Below, piece after piece: positions 43,468 to 51,724 of a DNA stretch of 64,000 nucleotides. Both the position numbers and the translations under genes were made by a program. This DNA comes from Gammaproteobacteria bacterium (lineage in GTDB: Bacteria > Pseudomonadota > Gammaproteobacteria > HTCC5015): NCBI GenBank assembly GCA_028284675.1, contig JANQRI010000005.1, positions 124,001 to 188,000 of the forward strand. The letters are read 5' to 3'. The first letter of the stretch is position 1; the number at the start of each line of letters is the position of its first letter. A model generated the notes under the pieces. The model saw only the letters and a program-made list of their open reading frames with translations. It had not been told where the DNA came from and ran no database searches.

Positions 43468-43934
43468 GCAACGCAGGGAACAGTTGCCTGCCTGTACCGC
43501 TGTAACGGGAGTGCTTTAATAATTTTGTTTGGATTAGGGAAGGTTGATAACTTTGGCCTAGTGCTGCCTGTACCCCGGCTGGCTACTTTGCCTATAGTTT
43601 CTTAGGGTGGCGGTTTTGGTTCGGGGGTTCTGACTCACAGGTCTTTATTTGCTCCTGCAATAAAGACATTTCCGCCGTCTGACCTCCATGGAAGGAGGAA
43701 ATGCAATAGGATTGTAGGAACAATCCTTGCCCTGGCGGTCAGGCGTGAGGAATGCAGGCAATGTAGGGAACAGTTGCCTGCCTGTACCGCTGTAACGGGA
43801 GTGCTTTAGTCACTCTGTTTGGGTTTAGTGGAAGACTGAAAGTTTTGGGTTCGGGGGTTCTGACTCACAAGGACGTGAGAAATGCAGGCAATGTAGGGAA
43901 CAGTTGCCTGCCTGTACCGCTGTAACGGGAGTGC
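43468..43934. repeat. Three-copy hairpin-rich repeat patch between tkt and tRNA-Arg
   Basis: A ~48-base unit (AGGGAACAGTTGCCTGCCTGTACCGCTGTAACGGGAGTG core) occurs at 43468-43518, 43758-43810 and 43888-43934. In the latter two, GCAGGCAA and TTGCCTGC form a stem. Between copies are GTTCGGGGGTTCTGACTCAC (twice) and perfect hairpins at 43641-43667 and 43708-43727. No open frame of note. The uneven spacing rules out a CRISPR array. Confidence 0.8.
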
Positions 43935-43958
43935 ATGTAGTCATATCGGTGGAGCTTT

Positions 43959-44035
43959 TGGTGCCCCGAAGAGGATTCGAACCTCTGACTTCTCCCTTAG
44001 GAGGGGAGCGCTCTATCCAGCTGAGCTACCGGGGC
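43959..44035 (-). tRNA. tRNA-Arg (anticodon CCT)
   Basis: On the minus strand the acceptor GCCCCGG pairs with the 3' end before an encoded CCA. The anticodon arm is CTCCC-CTCCTAA-GGGAG, giving anticodon CCT (codon AGG). T-loop GGTTCGAATCC and D-loop AGCTCAGCTGGATAGAG are canonical. 77 bases with CCA. Confidence 0.95.
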
Positions 44036-44092
44036 TATGTAATAAAAATTTCAGTATAATCCATTTCACTGTCAATACAATCGGGCTGAAAA

Positions 44093-44827
44093 ATGAAAAC
44101 CGGTTTTATACTTATTACATCGTTTGTCATTCTAATGTTGTCCGGCTGTAAAGCTGCGCTTGAGAGTTTTGCGCGTGATGCGGGGGAGCAATTATCTGCT
44201 TCAGATGTTATTGCTGAGCCGTCGGCTGTCGAGGTGGCGGATGCATTAAAGCAGGCTTTGGGTGCGGGAGTGGAGCGAGCAATTACACGTTTGGGACGTA
44301 CCGGTGGTTTTAATACGGATAATGCGGTGCGTATTCCGATGCCTGATGAGCTTGTAAAAGTTGAGGCCGGACTTCGCAAGCTGGGGCAGCAGCGTTATGC
44401 AGATCAATTTGTAGTGACAATGAACAGGGCAGCCGAACAAGCTGTACCGGAGGCGGCCACGGTTTTTGCCGAAGCAATCCGGCAGTTATCCATTCAGGAT
44501 GTATACGCAATTATTCGCGGCCCTGATGATGCTGCGACGCGCTATTTTCAACGCACTTCCGGGCCGGGCCTGGTAGACCGGTTTTTACCGATCGTTGCAA
44601 AAGCAACTGATGAGGTCCGCTTGACGCAAGCCTATAAGCGCACTGTCGATGGTGCCCGCTTGCTGGGTATCTCTGTCGAGGCACCGGATCTGGATGCGTA
44701 TGTGACCCAAAAAGCCAGTGATGCATTGTTTTTGTATATTGCAGCTGAAGAGCAACGTATTCGTGAGCAGCCTTTGGCGCGCTCTACCGAGTTATTGAAG
44801 AAAGTGTTTGGGTATTATTCTGACTAA
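44093..44827 (+). CDS. DUF4197 lipoprotein
   Basis: 244 aa. Lipobox LSGC (Cys19). The mature part matches DUF4197: ALKQALGAGVERAITRLGRTGGF, VRIPMPDELVKVEAGLRKLGQQRYADQFVVTMNRAAEQAVPEA and ATRYFQRTSGPGLVDRFLPIV. Helical periplasmic lipoprotein; biochemical role unknown. Confidence 0.85.
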   Translation: MKTGFILITSFVILMLSGCKAALESFARDAGEQLSASDVIAEPSAVEVADALKQALGAGVERAITRLGRTGGFNTDNAVRIPMPDELVKVEAGLRKLGQQRYADQFVVTMNRAAEQAVPEAATVFAEAIRQLSIQDVYAIIRGPDDAATRYFQRTSGPGLVDRFLPIVAKATDEVRLTQAYKRTVDGARLLGISVEAPDLDAYVTQKASDALFLYIAAEEQRIREQPLARSTELLKKVFGYYSD

Positions 44828-44908
44828 ACACGGTTTTTTAGCGGGCTGGGCGCGCACGCAAAATATTTATAGCCATTATTAAATCACTCTTTTCCCTTTC
44901 AGTGACCG

Positions 44909-44941
44909 CTTTATGCCATGTCTGGCAGCAGTGGCATAAAG
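44909..44941. promoter_or_regulatory. Inverted repeat overlapping a sigma-54 promoter
   Basis: CTTTATGCCA (44909-44918) and TGGCATAAAG (44932-44941) form a perfect 10-bp inverted repeat. Its right arm overlaps the -24 element of the promoter at 44932-44947. A dimeric regulator binding here could block or position the polymerase; the half-site coincidence with TGGCA may also be partly fortuitous. Confidence 0.5.
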
Positions 44942-44947
44942 GTTGCT
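44932..44947 (+). promoter_or_regulatory. Sigma-54 (RpoN) -24/-12 promoter of the surface-protein operon
   Basis: TGGCATAAAGGTTGCT matches TGGCAY-N5-TTGCW at every conserved position, with GG and GC in the required phasing. Transcription would start near 44959, about 365 bases before the first start codon. The intervening leader is AT-rich and contains CTGTAAATATATAA at 44949-44962 and again at 45207-45220. An enhancer-binding activator is expected but cannot be named. Confidence 0.7.
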
Positions 44948-45325
44948 CCTGTAAATATATAACTTATTGTTTTTTATTAATTTTTTAGTATTTTGATGGT
45001 TTCTTTGGAGGATTTTAAGGTTTTTTGTTCGGACTGTGTCAAGTTCTGACGAAATCCGTCATAAGTTAAAGTATAGTTTGTTTTATTTTTCAACAACTTA
45101 TGTCGAATAATCGTCGCTTTTACCTGAACTTTCTGGATTTTTTTTATTTTTGTGAATGCTTAGTTGGGGGAGTTTGGTATATTTCAGGCTCTATTGTAGA
45201 AATAAGCTGTAAATATATAAAAAATAATAAATTTAGCTGATCTTATACATAGGCCTGGTTTTCCCGCTGAGCTTTGAAGCCCGGAATGACCGGTTCAGTT
45301 GGATGTCGTCGCAGCAGAGAAGCGG

Positions 45326-48300
45326 ATGGGGAATTTAAGAACAATAGTTGTGTGTGGATTGTTGCTGGGGTGTGTATGCCGTTTGTCCTGGGCAGATCCG
45401 GTGACATTTTTTACGAGCTTTGCCGGCAATCTGGATTTTCAGGTCACCGGCGCCAGCTTGCGTACACAGCCTAATAATGCTTTTCCGGGCAGTGCCTGTG
45501 TGGTGACATCACCGGCGACAACTGTGAATGCGACATTGTCTGGCATTCCCGGAGGTGCAACGGTTCAGGCTGCATATTTGTACTGGGCCGGCTCAGGTTC
45601 GACGCCTGATTTAACCGTCACTTTCCAGGGGACTTCCGTCACCGCGACCCGCTCATTTAGCGAGACGTTCACCTTCGGTGCGACCAATTATGATTTTTTC
45701 TCAGGCTTTGCTGATGTTACCGGACTGGTAAGCGGCAACGGCAGTTATGGGTTTTCCGGGTTAACGGTCAATAACGGTGCGCCTTTTTGCGCGGTGCAAG
45801 CAGTAGTTGCCGGTTGGTCTCTGGTTGTTGTGTATTCAGAGCCTTCTGAACCTTTGCGTGTGGTTAACATATTCGATGGTTTCAGATTTTTTCGGGCAAG
45901 TCGTATTGATTTAACGCCGAGCAATTTTCAGATTCCGCCGGCAGGCTGTGCGCCCGGAGGCGATTGTAAGTTCGGCGTGATTTCATGGGAAGGTGATGCC
46001 GGAAACTCCGGATCAAGCGGAGGCTTTAGTGAAAACCTGTTTGTAAACCCACCGCCACCACCGCCGGCGCTGATTGATGCGGTCAACCCGCTAAACAATC
46101 AATACAATTCAACGATCAGTCTGACGGGTATTGTGGGTCCGCCAAACTCAACAACATCGTATGGTTTGGATATCGATGTTTATGCATTAACGAGTCCCAC
46201 ACATATCGCGCCCGGGGATACTTCTATTCAAACCCGTTATGAATCCGGTCAGGATCTGGTGTTGCTCAGCGCCGAGGTGTTATCTGTGCGCAATACGCCG
46301 GTTGCCGATCTGGCTATCAGCAAATCGCATAGTGGTGATTTTGTGGCCGGGCAGGCCGGGGTGTATACACTGAGTGTGTCGAATAATGGGCCCAATGATG
46401 AGACTGGCGCGATTACGGTTACGGATGTGCTGCCTGCCGGCTTAAGCTTCACCTCCGCAACCAGCAGCGATGCCAATTGGTCCTGTGGCGCGGTTGGGCA
46501 AACCGTCACTTGTTCACACCCGGGGCCACTACCCAATGGTAATAGTCTGGCAAATATTGATCTTACTGTTGCGGTGGCCGCTGCCGCTGCGCCTTCGGTA
46601 ACCAATACGGCTTCGGTGAGCGGTACGACATTCGATAATGTTGGCGGGAACAACGCTGCAAGTGATTTAGCGAATGTTATTGTGCCGAGTTTGTCGACAT
46701 CTACAAAATCAGTTGTGGATTTAAACGGCGGCGATGCTCAGCCCGGGGATATATTGCGTTATACGGTTGATATCACCGAATCCGCAGGCGGTGCCATTGG
46801 TGGTGTCAGTGTCTCTGACACGATTGATGCATTATTGACCGGGTTATCTGTTGTCAGTGTGCCTGCCGGAGCGACTGACAACTCTACACCGGGCACAGGC
46901 CCATTATCGGTTGACAATATCTCGATTCCGGCAAACGGTTCAGTGTCGGTTGTTTTTGATGTGACGATTCTCGGTACCGCCAACCCCGGTGACCTGATCA
47001 ATAATACTGCGGTTATAAGCAACCCTGTTACGGCAGGTACGGATAATGCGGTTGCACCGGCAGTTATTGTATCGGCCGGCAGTATACCGGGGTCCGGCAC
47101 CAAACAGTTGTACTTTGGTGCGGTGTTGGGCAGTCAGAATAATCCGGCATTGCCGCAAAGCTTATCACGCCTGCCGCTAACTGCGCCTTCGGTTCCGCAA
47201 AGGTTGCGAATTCGGCGCCAGGATACACCGCGTCGCTGGGATTTAACGCCGTCCCTGCAAACAGCATTGAGTTTATCTGCCGATCCGATACCGGTGATTT
47301 TGCAGATGCGTCGCAACGGCAACTCCTTAACGCGTAATATTCGGGTGAGTGTTGATTATGCGGGTGCGGCCAATGGTTTTTGGGGATGCTTGGATTTATC
47401 GATACCGGGTACCGGTGCAACCGGGTTAAGTAATACGATAACACGTGCGTTTACATTCAATGTGCCGCAGACCGATGCCAATTGTAACCCCGTTGCCGCT
47501 GCGCCTTTGACATTACCTGCAGGCACCGTGATTCGCAGTACGGTGGATAATGAACCATTGACCGGATTCAGTGGTCTGGCGGTATTTGTTTACCCGTTCA
47601 ACAATAACACTCCGGATACGTCGCGGCTTGAGTTGCCGGCAACCACGGTAATTAATGTCGACAGTGTTGAGGCTTATGACGGCCCGTTTCCGGGAGGGGT
47701 AGTGCAAACTTCTTACAGTGCCGGGGCTACGCTGTATATCCGGGCGGAAGTCAGTGACCCTTTCGGAAGTTACGATATTACCGCCGCGGTTATTGATATT
47801 ATCGATCCTTCAGGAACCACTGTGATCTCAGCCGCTGCGATGACCGAGGTCAACGATTCGGGTGCGGCGAACAAAACATATGAATTTCAATATACGGTTC
47901 CGGCCGTTGGCCCCGATGGTACCTGGACAACCCGGGTAACCGCTGATGAGGGTACCGAAGGGGTGATTAATGATTTAGGTACCGGTGTTTTTATTATCGG
48001 TTCACCTAATATTTCTGTGTTGAAGCTGGTCAGTACGATTTCCGACCCGGTCAATGACCTCAGCAACCCAAAGGCCGTACCGGGGGCAATTGTTCAATAT
48101 CAGATAAACGTAACCAATACCGGCAGCGGGACTGCAGATGCCGACACGGTAGTGATTGATGATCCGTTGCAGTCAAATTTACAGTTCTTTTTCGGAAGCC
48201 CTTTAAACCCGGTACAGTTTGTCGATGGTATTCCGGCCAGCGGCCTGACTTTTAATTTTACGAATCTTGCCGATCCTGCTGATGATGTGGATTTTTCCAA

Positions 48301-48466
48301 TGATGGTGGGGTGACTTTTATTACGCCGGCGGTGGATGCCAACGGCTTTGATATCACTGTTCCTCCTGTCAATTTTATAAGAATAAACCCAAGAGGTACC
48401 CTTAACGGTTCTATCGGCGCCGGTGATCCGAACTTTAGTGTTATTTTTCGGGCAAGGGTTCGCTAA
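45326..48466 (+). CDS. Exported 1046-aa protein with DUF11-like repeats
   Basis: ATG 45326 is selected because it gives a clean signal peptide (RTIVVCGLLLGCVCRLSWA); an upstream in-frame start at 45299 would bury it. The N-terminal ~330 residues form a beta-rich domain with a run of six prolines near residue 250. At least two DUF11-type beta-sandwich repeats follow (ADLAISKSHSGDFVAGQAGVYTLSVSNNGPND.. near 335; ISVLKLVSTISDPVN.. near 895), plus related Ig-like stretches. DUF11 domains build long surface stalks. First gene of a sigma-54-linked operon; the next start codon follows its stop directly. Confidence 0.75.
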   Translation: MGNLRTIVVCGLLLGCVCRLSWADPVTFFTSFAGNLDFQVTGASLRTQPNNAFPGSACVVTSPATTVNATLSGIPGGATVQAAYLYWAGSGSTPDLTVTFQGTSVTATRSFSETFTFGATNYDFFSGFADVTGLVSGNGSYGFSGLTVNNGAPFCAVQAVVAGWSLVVVYSEPSEPLRVVNIFDGFRFFRASRIDLTPSNFQIPPAGCAPGGDCKFGVISWEGDAGNSGSSGGFSENLFVNPPPPPPALIDAVNPLNNQYNSTISLTGIVGPPNSTTSYGLDIDVYALTSPTHIAPGDTSIQTRYESGQDLVLLSAEVLSVRNTPVADLAISKSHSGDFVAGQAGVYTLSVSNNGPNDETGAITVTDVLPAGLSFTSATSSDANWSCGAVGQTVTCSHPGPLPNGNSLANIDLTVAVAAAAAPSVTNTASVSGTTFDNVGGNNAASDLANVIVPSLSTSTKSVVDLNGGDAQPGDILRYTVDITESAGGAIGGVSVSDTIDALLTGLSVVSVPAGATDNSTPGTGPLSVDNISIPANGSVSVVFDVTILGTANPGDLINNTAVISNPVTAGTDNAVAPAVIVSAGSIPGSGTKQLYFGAVLGSQNNPALPQSLSRLPLTAPSVPQRLRIRRQDTPRRWDLTPSLQTALSLSADPIPVILQMRRNGNSLTRNIRVSVDYAGAANGFWGCLDLSIPGTGATGLSNTITRAFTFNVPQTDANCNPVAAAPLTLPAGTVIRSTVDNEPLTGFSGLAVFVYPFNNNTPDTSRLELPATTVINVDSVEAYDGPFPGGVVQTSYSAGATLYIRAEVSDPFGSYDITAAVIDIIDPSGTTVISAAAMTEVNDSGAANKTYEFQYTVPAVGPDGTWTTRVTADEGTEGVINDLGTGVFIIGSPNISVLKLVSTISDPVNDLSNPKAVPGAIVQYQINVTNTGSGTADADTVVIDDPLQSNLQFFFGSPLNPVQFVDGIPASGLTFNFTNLADPADDVDFSNDGGVTFITPAVDANGFDITVPPVNFIRINPRGTLNGSIGAGDPNFSVIFRARVR

Positions 48467-49510
48467 ATGGCCGGTCGCGGATATAAACAGATTCTAAGCC
48501 GGTTGGCCGCGGTGTTATTGCTGGGGTATATGGACAGTTCGTTTGCACTTGGGACGGCAGCGAATACGGTGATTAATAACACCGCGGTGGTGGATTATCA
48601 GGTTGCCGGCGTGCCGAATGCAGTCAATGCATCGGTGGCGTTTACGATTGAAGAATTACTTGATGTGAATGTTGTATCGCTGGATGCAGCGAATGTCTCG
48701 GTGGTGTCTCCATCCAGCGGCAGGCAGTTAACTTTTTTACTTACAAACACTGGTAATGGCAGTGAGCAGTTTTTGCTGAGCGTGGATACTGCATTGGCCG
48801 GTGATAACTTTGACCCGGTGCCGGCCAGTGCCCGGATATGGATTGATGCAAACGGTGATAACACGCTCGATACTTTAAATGACATTTTATATAACGGGAC
48901 CAATGGTCCGGTCCTTGATGGCAGCACGCCCGGTAATGATGCGGTTGCGGTTTTCGTGTTGGCCGATATCCCGGCCGGCCGTACTGCCGGAGAGCTGGCC
49001 AATGTGAGCTTGATTGCAACCTCTGTGATTGCTGATGCGGCCGGTGAAGTCAATAATGTGGGCGCTGAAATCACTGCTGGGGGAGACGGCGGTGTTGATG
49101 CCAATATCGGTGTTAGCGGTGCGCAGAGCAGTGCAATCGGAACATTTGAAGTTGTAAATTCCGGTGTCAGTATTGCAAAGTCTGTTTTGGTGTTTGATAC
49201 CCAGGGCGGTCAGGACCCGCACCCCGGTGCAGTGTTGCGTTATACCCTTCAGGTCACTGTCAGTGGTGCCAGCAGCATCGATAATCTGGTGATAACCGAT
49301 TCCGTTCCGGCCAATACCACTTATGTGGCTAATAGCATTGTGCTCGATGGAGTATCGCAAACCGATGCCGGCGATGCACCGGGAGTGGATTTTTCCGATT
49401 TTAATATCAGTAATGCGAATACAGTGACCGTCGATTTGAGCCAGGGCGGGAATATTACCGTTGTGCCGCCTGCCAGCTTCACGATTGGTTTTGAAGTGAC
49501 CATTGATTAA
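48467..49510 (+). CDS. Exported 347-aa beta-sandwich protein
   Basis: Starts directly after the preceding stop, so translation is probably coupled. Signal peptide (ILSRLAAVLLLGYMDSSFA). The mature N-terminus reads ANTVINNTAVVDYQVAG, a motif shared with the products of 50255 and 51725. Two beta-sandwich domains follow; the second, VSIAKSVLVFDTQGGQDPHPGAVLRYTLQVTVSG, is DUF11-like. A structural surface subunit is likely. Confidence 0.7.
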   Translation: MAGRGYKQILSRLAAVLLLGYMDSSFALGTAANTVINNTAVVDYQVAGVPNAVNASVAFTIEELLDVNVVSLDAANVSVVSPSSGRQLTFLLTNTGNGSEQFLLSVDTALAGDNFDPVPASARIWIDANGDNTLDTLNDILYNGTNGPVLDGSTPGNDAVAVFVLADIPAGRTAGELANVSLIATSVIADAAGEVNNVGAEITAGGDGGVDANIGVSGAQSSAIGTFEVVNSGVSIAKSVLVFDTQGGQDPHPGAVLRYTLQVTVSGASSIDNLVITDSVPANTTYVANSIVLDGVSQTDAGDAPGVDFSDFNISNANTVTVDLSQGGNITVVPPASFTIGFEVTID

Positions 49511-49520
49511 GGAGACAGCC

Positions 49521-50006
49521 ATGCGATTAGTAAGGCAATTATTCACAGTGACCGGATTGATTTTATTAAGTGCAGGTTATGCGCATGCAGATGATATTAA
49601 GCTTGTGAATCAGGCTTTCAAAGAAGTTGCGGTTGTTAATGCGAAAGGTGAAAAAGAATTCAAGCTGGTGGAGCCGGGAACGGTCGTGCCTAAAGACGAA
49701 ATTCTTTATATCACTACTTTTGCAAACACCGGTGACCAGCCGGCAACCGACATCGTGATTACCAACCCCTTACCGAATAACTCGCGCTACAAAGCCGGCT
49801 CGGCATTTGGTGCCGGTACTGAGATCAGCTATTCAGTGGACGGCGGTAAAAGCTACGGAACACCTGAAACATTGAAAGTATCCGGTTCTGCGGGTCAGAC
49901 GAGAGCTGCCGGGCCGGATGACTATACCCATATACGTTGGGTATACACCGGTGAACTTGCTCCGGGTGCCGAGAGCACAGTGACGTTTCGCACGATTATT
50001 AAATAG
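49521..50006 (+). CDS. Exported single-domain DUF11-like protein
   Basis: 161 aa. AAGGAG precedes ATG 49521; an upstream in-frame start at 49503 overlaps the previous gene. Signal peptide (QLFTVTGLILLSAGYAHA). The mature protein is one beta-sandwich domain: EPGTVVPKDEILYITTFANTGDQPATDIVITNPLPNNSRYKAGSA, the canonical DUF11 pattern. A minimal stalk or adaptor unit between the larger subunits. Confidence 0.75.
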   Translation: MRLVRQLFTVTGLILLSAGYAHADDIKLVNQAFKEVAVVNAKGEKEFKLVEPGTVVPKDEILYITTFANTGDQPATDIVITNPLPNNSRYKAGSAFGAGTEISYSVDGGKSYGTPETLKVSGSAGQTRAAGPDDYTHIRWVYTGELAPGAESTVTFRTIIK

Positions 50007-50254
50007 ATGCAGGCGTATTGAGTATGCAAATACAAATTCATAAACCGGGCCGGTTATCACGGCTTTACCAGGTAAAGCCCGCGGTGACTTTAAGGCCCTA
50101 TAAAAATCGGGACGGCCCGCCGGGTTTTTATCGGTGCGACGGCCCGCAGTGGTATCAGTTTATCGGCTGCACGGGTCCACCCGATGGAACGGGGCCGCCC
50201 TATGGAATTTGGGGCAAAAGTTTTAAACATGGTAATTTTTATAGGAGAAGTAAT
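50007..50254 (+). other. Intergenic leader with hairpin and open Gly-Pro-rich frame
   Basis: GGCTTTAC (50061-50068) pairs with GTAAAGCC (50072-50079). The frame of the next gene stays open from 50018 and would encode a Gly/Pro-rich segment (DGPPGFYRCDGPQWYQF.. TGPPDGTGPP) ahead of the signal peptide. That extension would mask export, so the ATG at 50255 is preferred; the open frame is noted for its composition. Confidence 0.35.
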
Positions 50255-51535
50255 ATGAAAACCTTAAACAGAGTTCGACACCTTGCAGGTGTATGGTTAG
50301 TGGGTTTTCTGTCATTGTTGGGAACATCAGCAGTCCTTGCAGATGCAGGAGATACTATCAGCAACCAGGCTACCATTAACTATTCGGTTGGTGGTGTGCC
50401 GCAAGCTGCGGTTAACTCCGATGATGACGGTAACCCGGCCAACGGTCTTAATCCGACAACCTTTGTCGAGGACCGGTTGGTTAACTTTGTTGTTGCCGAA
50501 GCCGGTGTGATAGGTTACAGCACCGGTGCGCCGGGGCAGACCGGTGTGGCATTGCAGTTCACGGTAACCAATACCAGCAACAGCACCCTGGATTTTCTGT
50601 TGGCTGCAATCGATACGGATCTGGATACCCACAATGGTGGAGCAGCCGATACGATCGATGCGAACAACGTCCAGGTGTTTGTTGAAAGCGGTGCGACACC
50701 CGGTTTTCAACCGACTGAAGATACCGCGGTATTTATCGATGAGCTGACCGAAGGTAACGCAATCGAAGTGTATATCACCGGTGATATACCGGCGGGTGCG
50801 GTTAATGCCGATACTGCCGGTTATGCCTTGGTTGCGCAGATTGCCGCCGGTGGTGCTGCCACGACTGAAGGTGCCGCGATTACAAATGATGACAGCGGAA
50901 ATGTCAGTCCGGCGGGTACTTACAGCAACGGTGGAACGGTTGTTGCCGCAGGTACACCGAACACGGTAGCGGATGATCCGGCCACAGTGCAGACGGTATT
51001 TAATGATCCGGCGGGTGCGCTTGCTGAAGATACCGACAGCACCGGCGCAGCTCAGGATGCAGCGCAGAATGGTCAGGCATCGGACTCAGATGCTTTCCAG
51101 GTGGTTGCGGCGGTTTTATCGGTCGCAAAGACTTCGGTTGTAATCAGTGATCCTGTGAACGGTACAACAAACCCGAAAGCAATACCCGGGGCGATTGTTG
51201 AATATACGATCACAATCACCAATGGTGCCGGTGCCAGCACTGCGCAGGCCGTGGTGGTTTCAGATAGTCTGGCTGCAGAAATAGCTGCGTTAAGACTTGC
51301 TTATGAAACCGCTACATTTAATGCGCAGGGCACTTGTCCGGGCGGCGGTGCACCGAACCCTTGCGGTATTTTGGTCACAGCGCCGGATATCAACGCGGGG
51401 GTTGCACAGGCAATCACCAATACCAATGGTGATGCCGATGGTGGTGACTTTACAACCGATATCGTAAGTATGAATGTCGGTGACCTGGATGCGGGTGAGT
51501 CAGCCACTGTGCAGTTCCGCGTACTGGTGCAATAA
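50255..51535 (+). CDS. Exported 426-aa beta-sandwich protein
   Basis: AGGAGA lies seven bases before ATG 50255. Signal peptide (HLAGVWLVGFLSLLGTSAVLA). The mature N-terminus DAGDTISNQATINYSVGG shares the GDTIxNxAxxxYxVxG pattern with the proteins at 48467 and 51725. A C-terminal DUF11-like domain begins LSVAKTSVVISDPVNGTTNPKAIPGAIVEYTITITNG. It resembles the 347-aa protein in architecture and is probably a paralogous structural subunit. Confidence 0.72.
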   Translation: MKTLNRVRHLAGVWLVGFLSLLGTSAVLADAGDTISNQATINYSVGGVPQAAVNSDDDGNPANGLNPTTFVEDRLVNFVVAEAGVIGYSTGAPGQTGVALQFTVTNTSNSTLDFLLAAIDTDLDTHNGGAADTIDANNVQVFVESGATPGFQPTEDTAVFIDELTEGNAIEVYITGDIPAGAVNADTAGYALVAQIAAGGAATTEGAAITNDDSGNVSPAGTYSNGGTVVAAGTPNTVADDPATVQTVFNDPAGALAEDTDSTGAAQDAAQNGQASDSDAFQVVAAVLSVAKTSVVISDPVNGTTNPKAIPGAIVEYTITITNGAGASTAQAVVVSDSLAAEIAALRLAYETATFNAQGTCPGGGAPNPCGILVTAPDINAGVAQAITNTNGDADGGDFTTDIVSMNVGDLDAGESATVQFRVLVQ

Positions 51536-51724
51536 CGGCAAACACTGTTGCGTTTTAATAGCAACAATTTGATGGCACGCCATGTGCGGTGCGCCGGCGC
51601 GTATGTCGCTGGCGCAACTGCGCATGTGTGTCGTTTGTTTATGGCAGTGTTTTTCGTTTATATAAGGAAGATCTCCGGTCTTGTGAGCGGAGACTTTCTT
51701 CCAATATATCGTGGTACAAGCGCG

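Noticed and set aside
43468..43934. Possible CRISPR array
   Set aside because: Only three repeats, spaced ~240 and ~80 bases apart, with internal hairpins and no cas genes.
46249..49546. Several minus-strand frames of 100-220 codons opposite the surface operon
   Set aside because: They result from codon bias on the coding strand; no start signals or recognisable domains.
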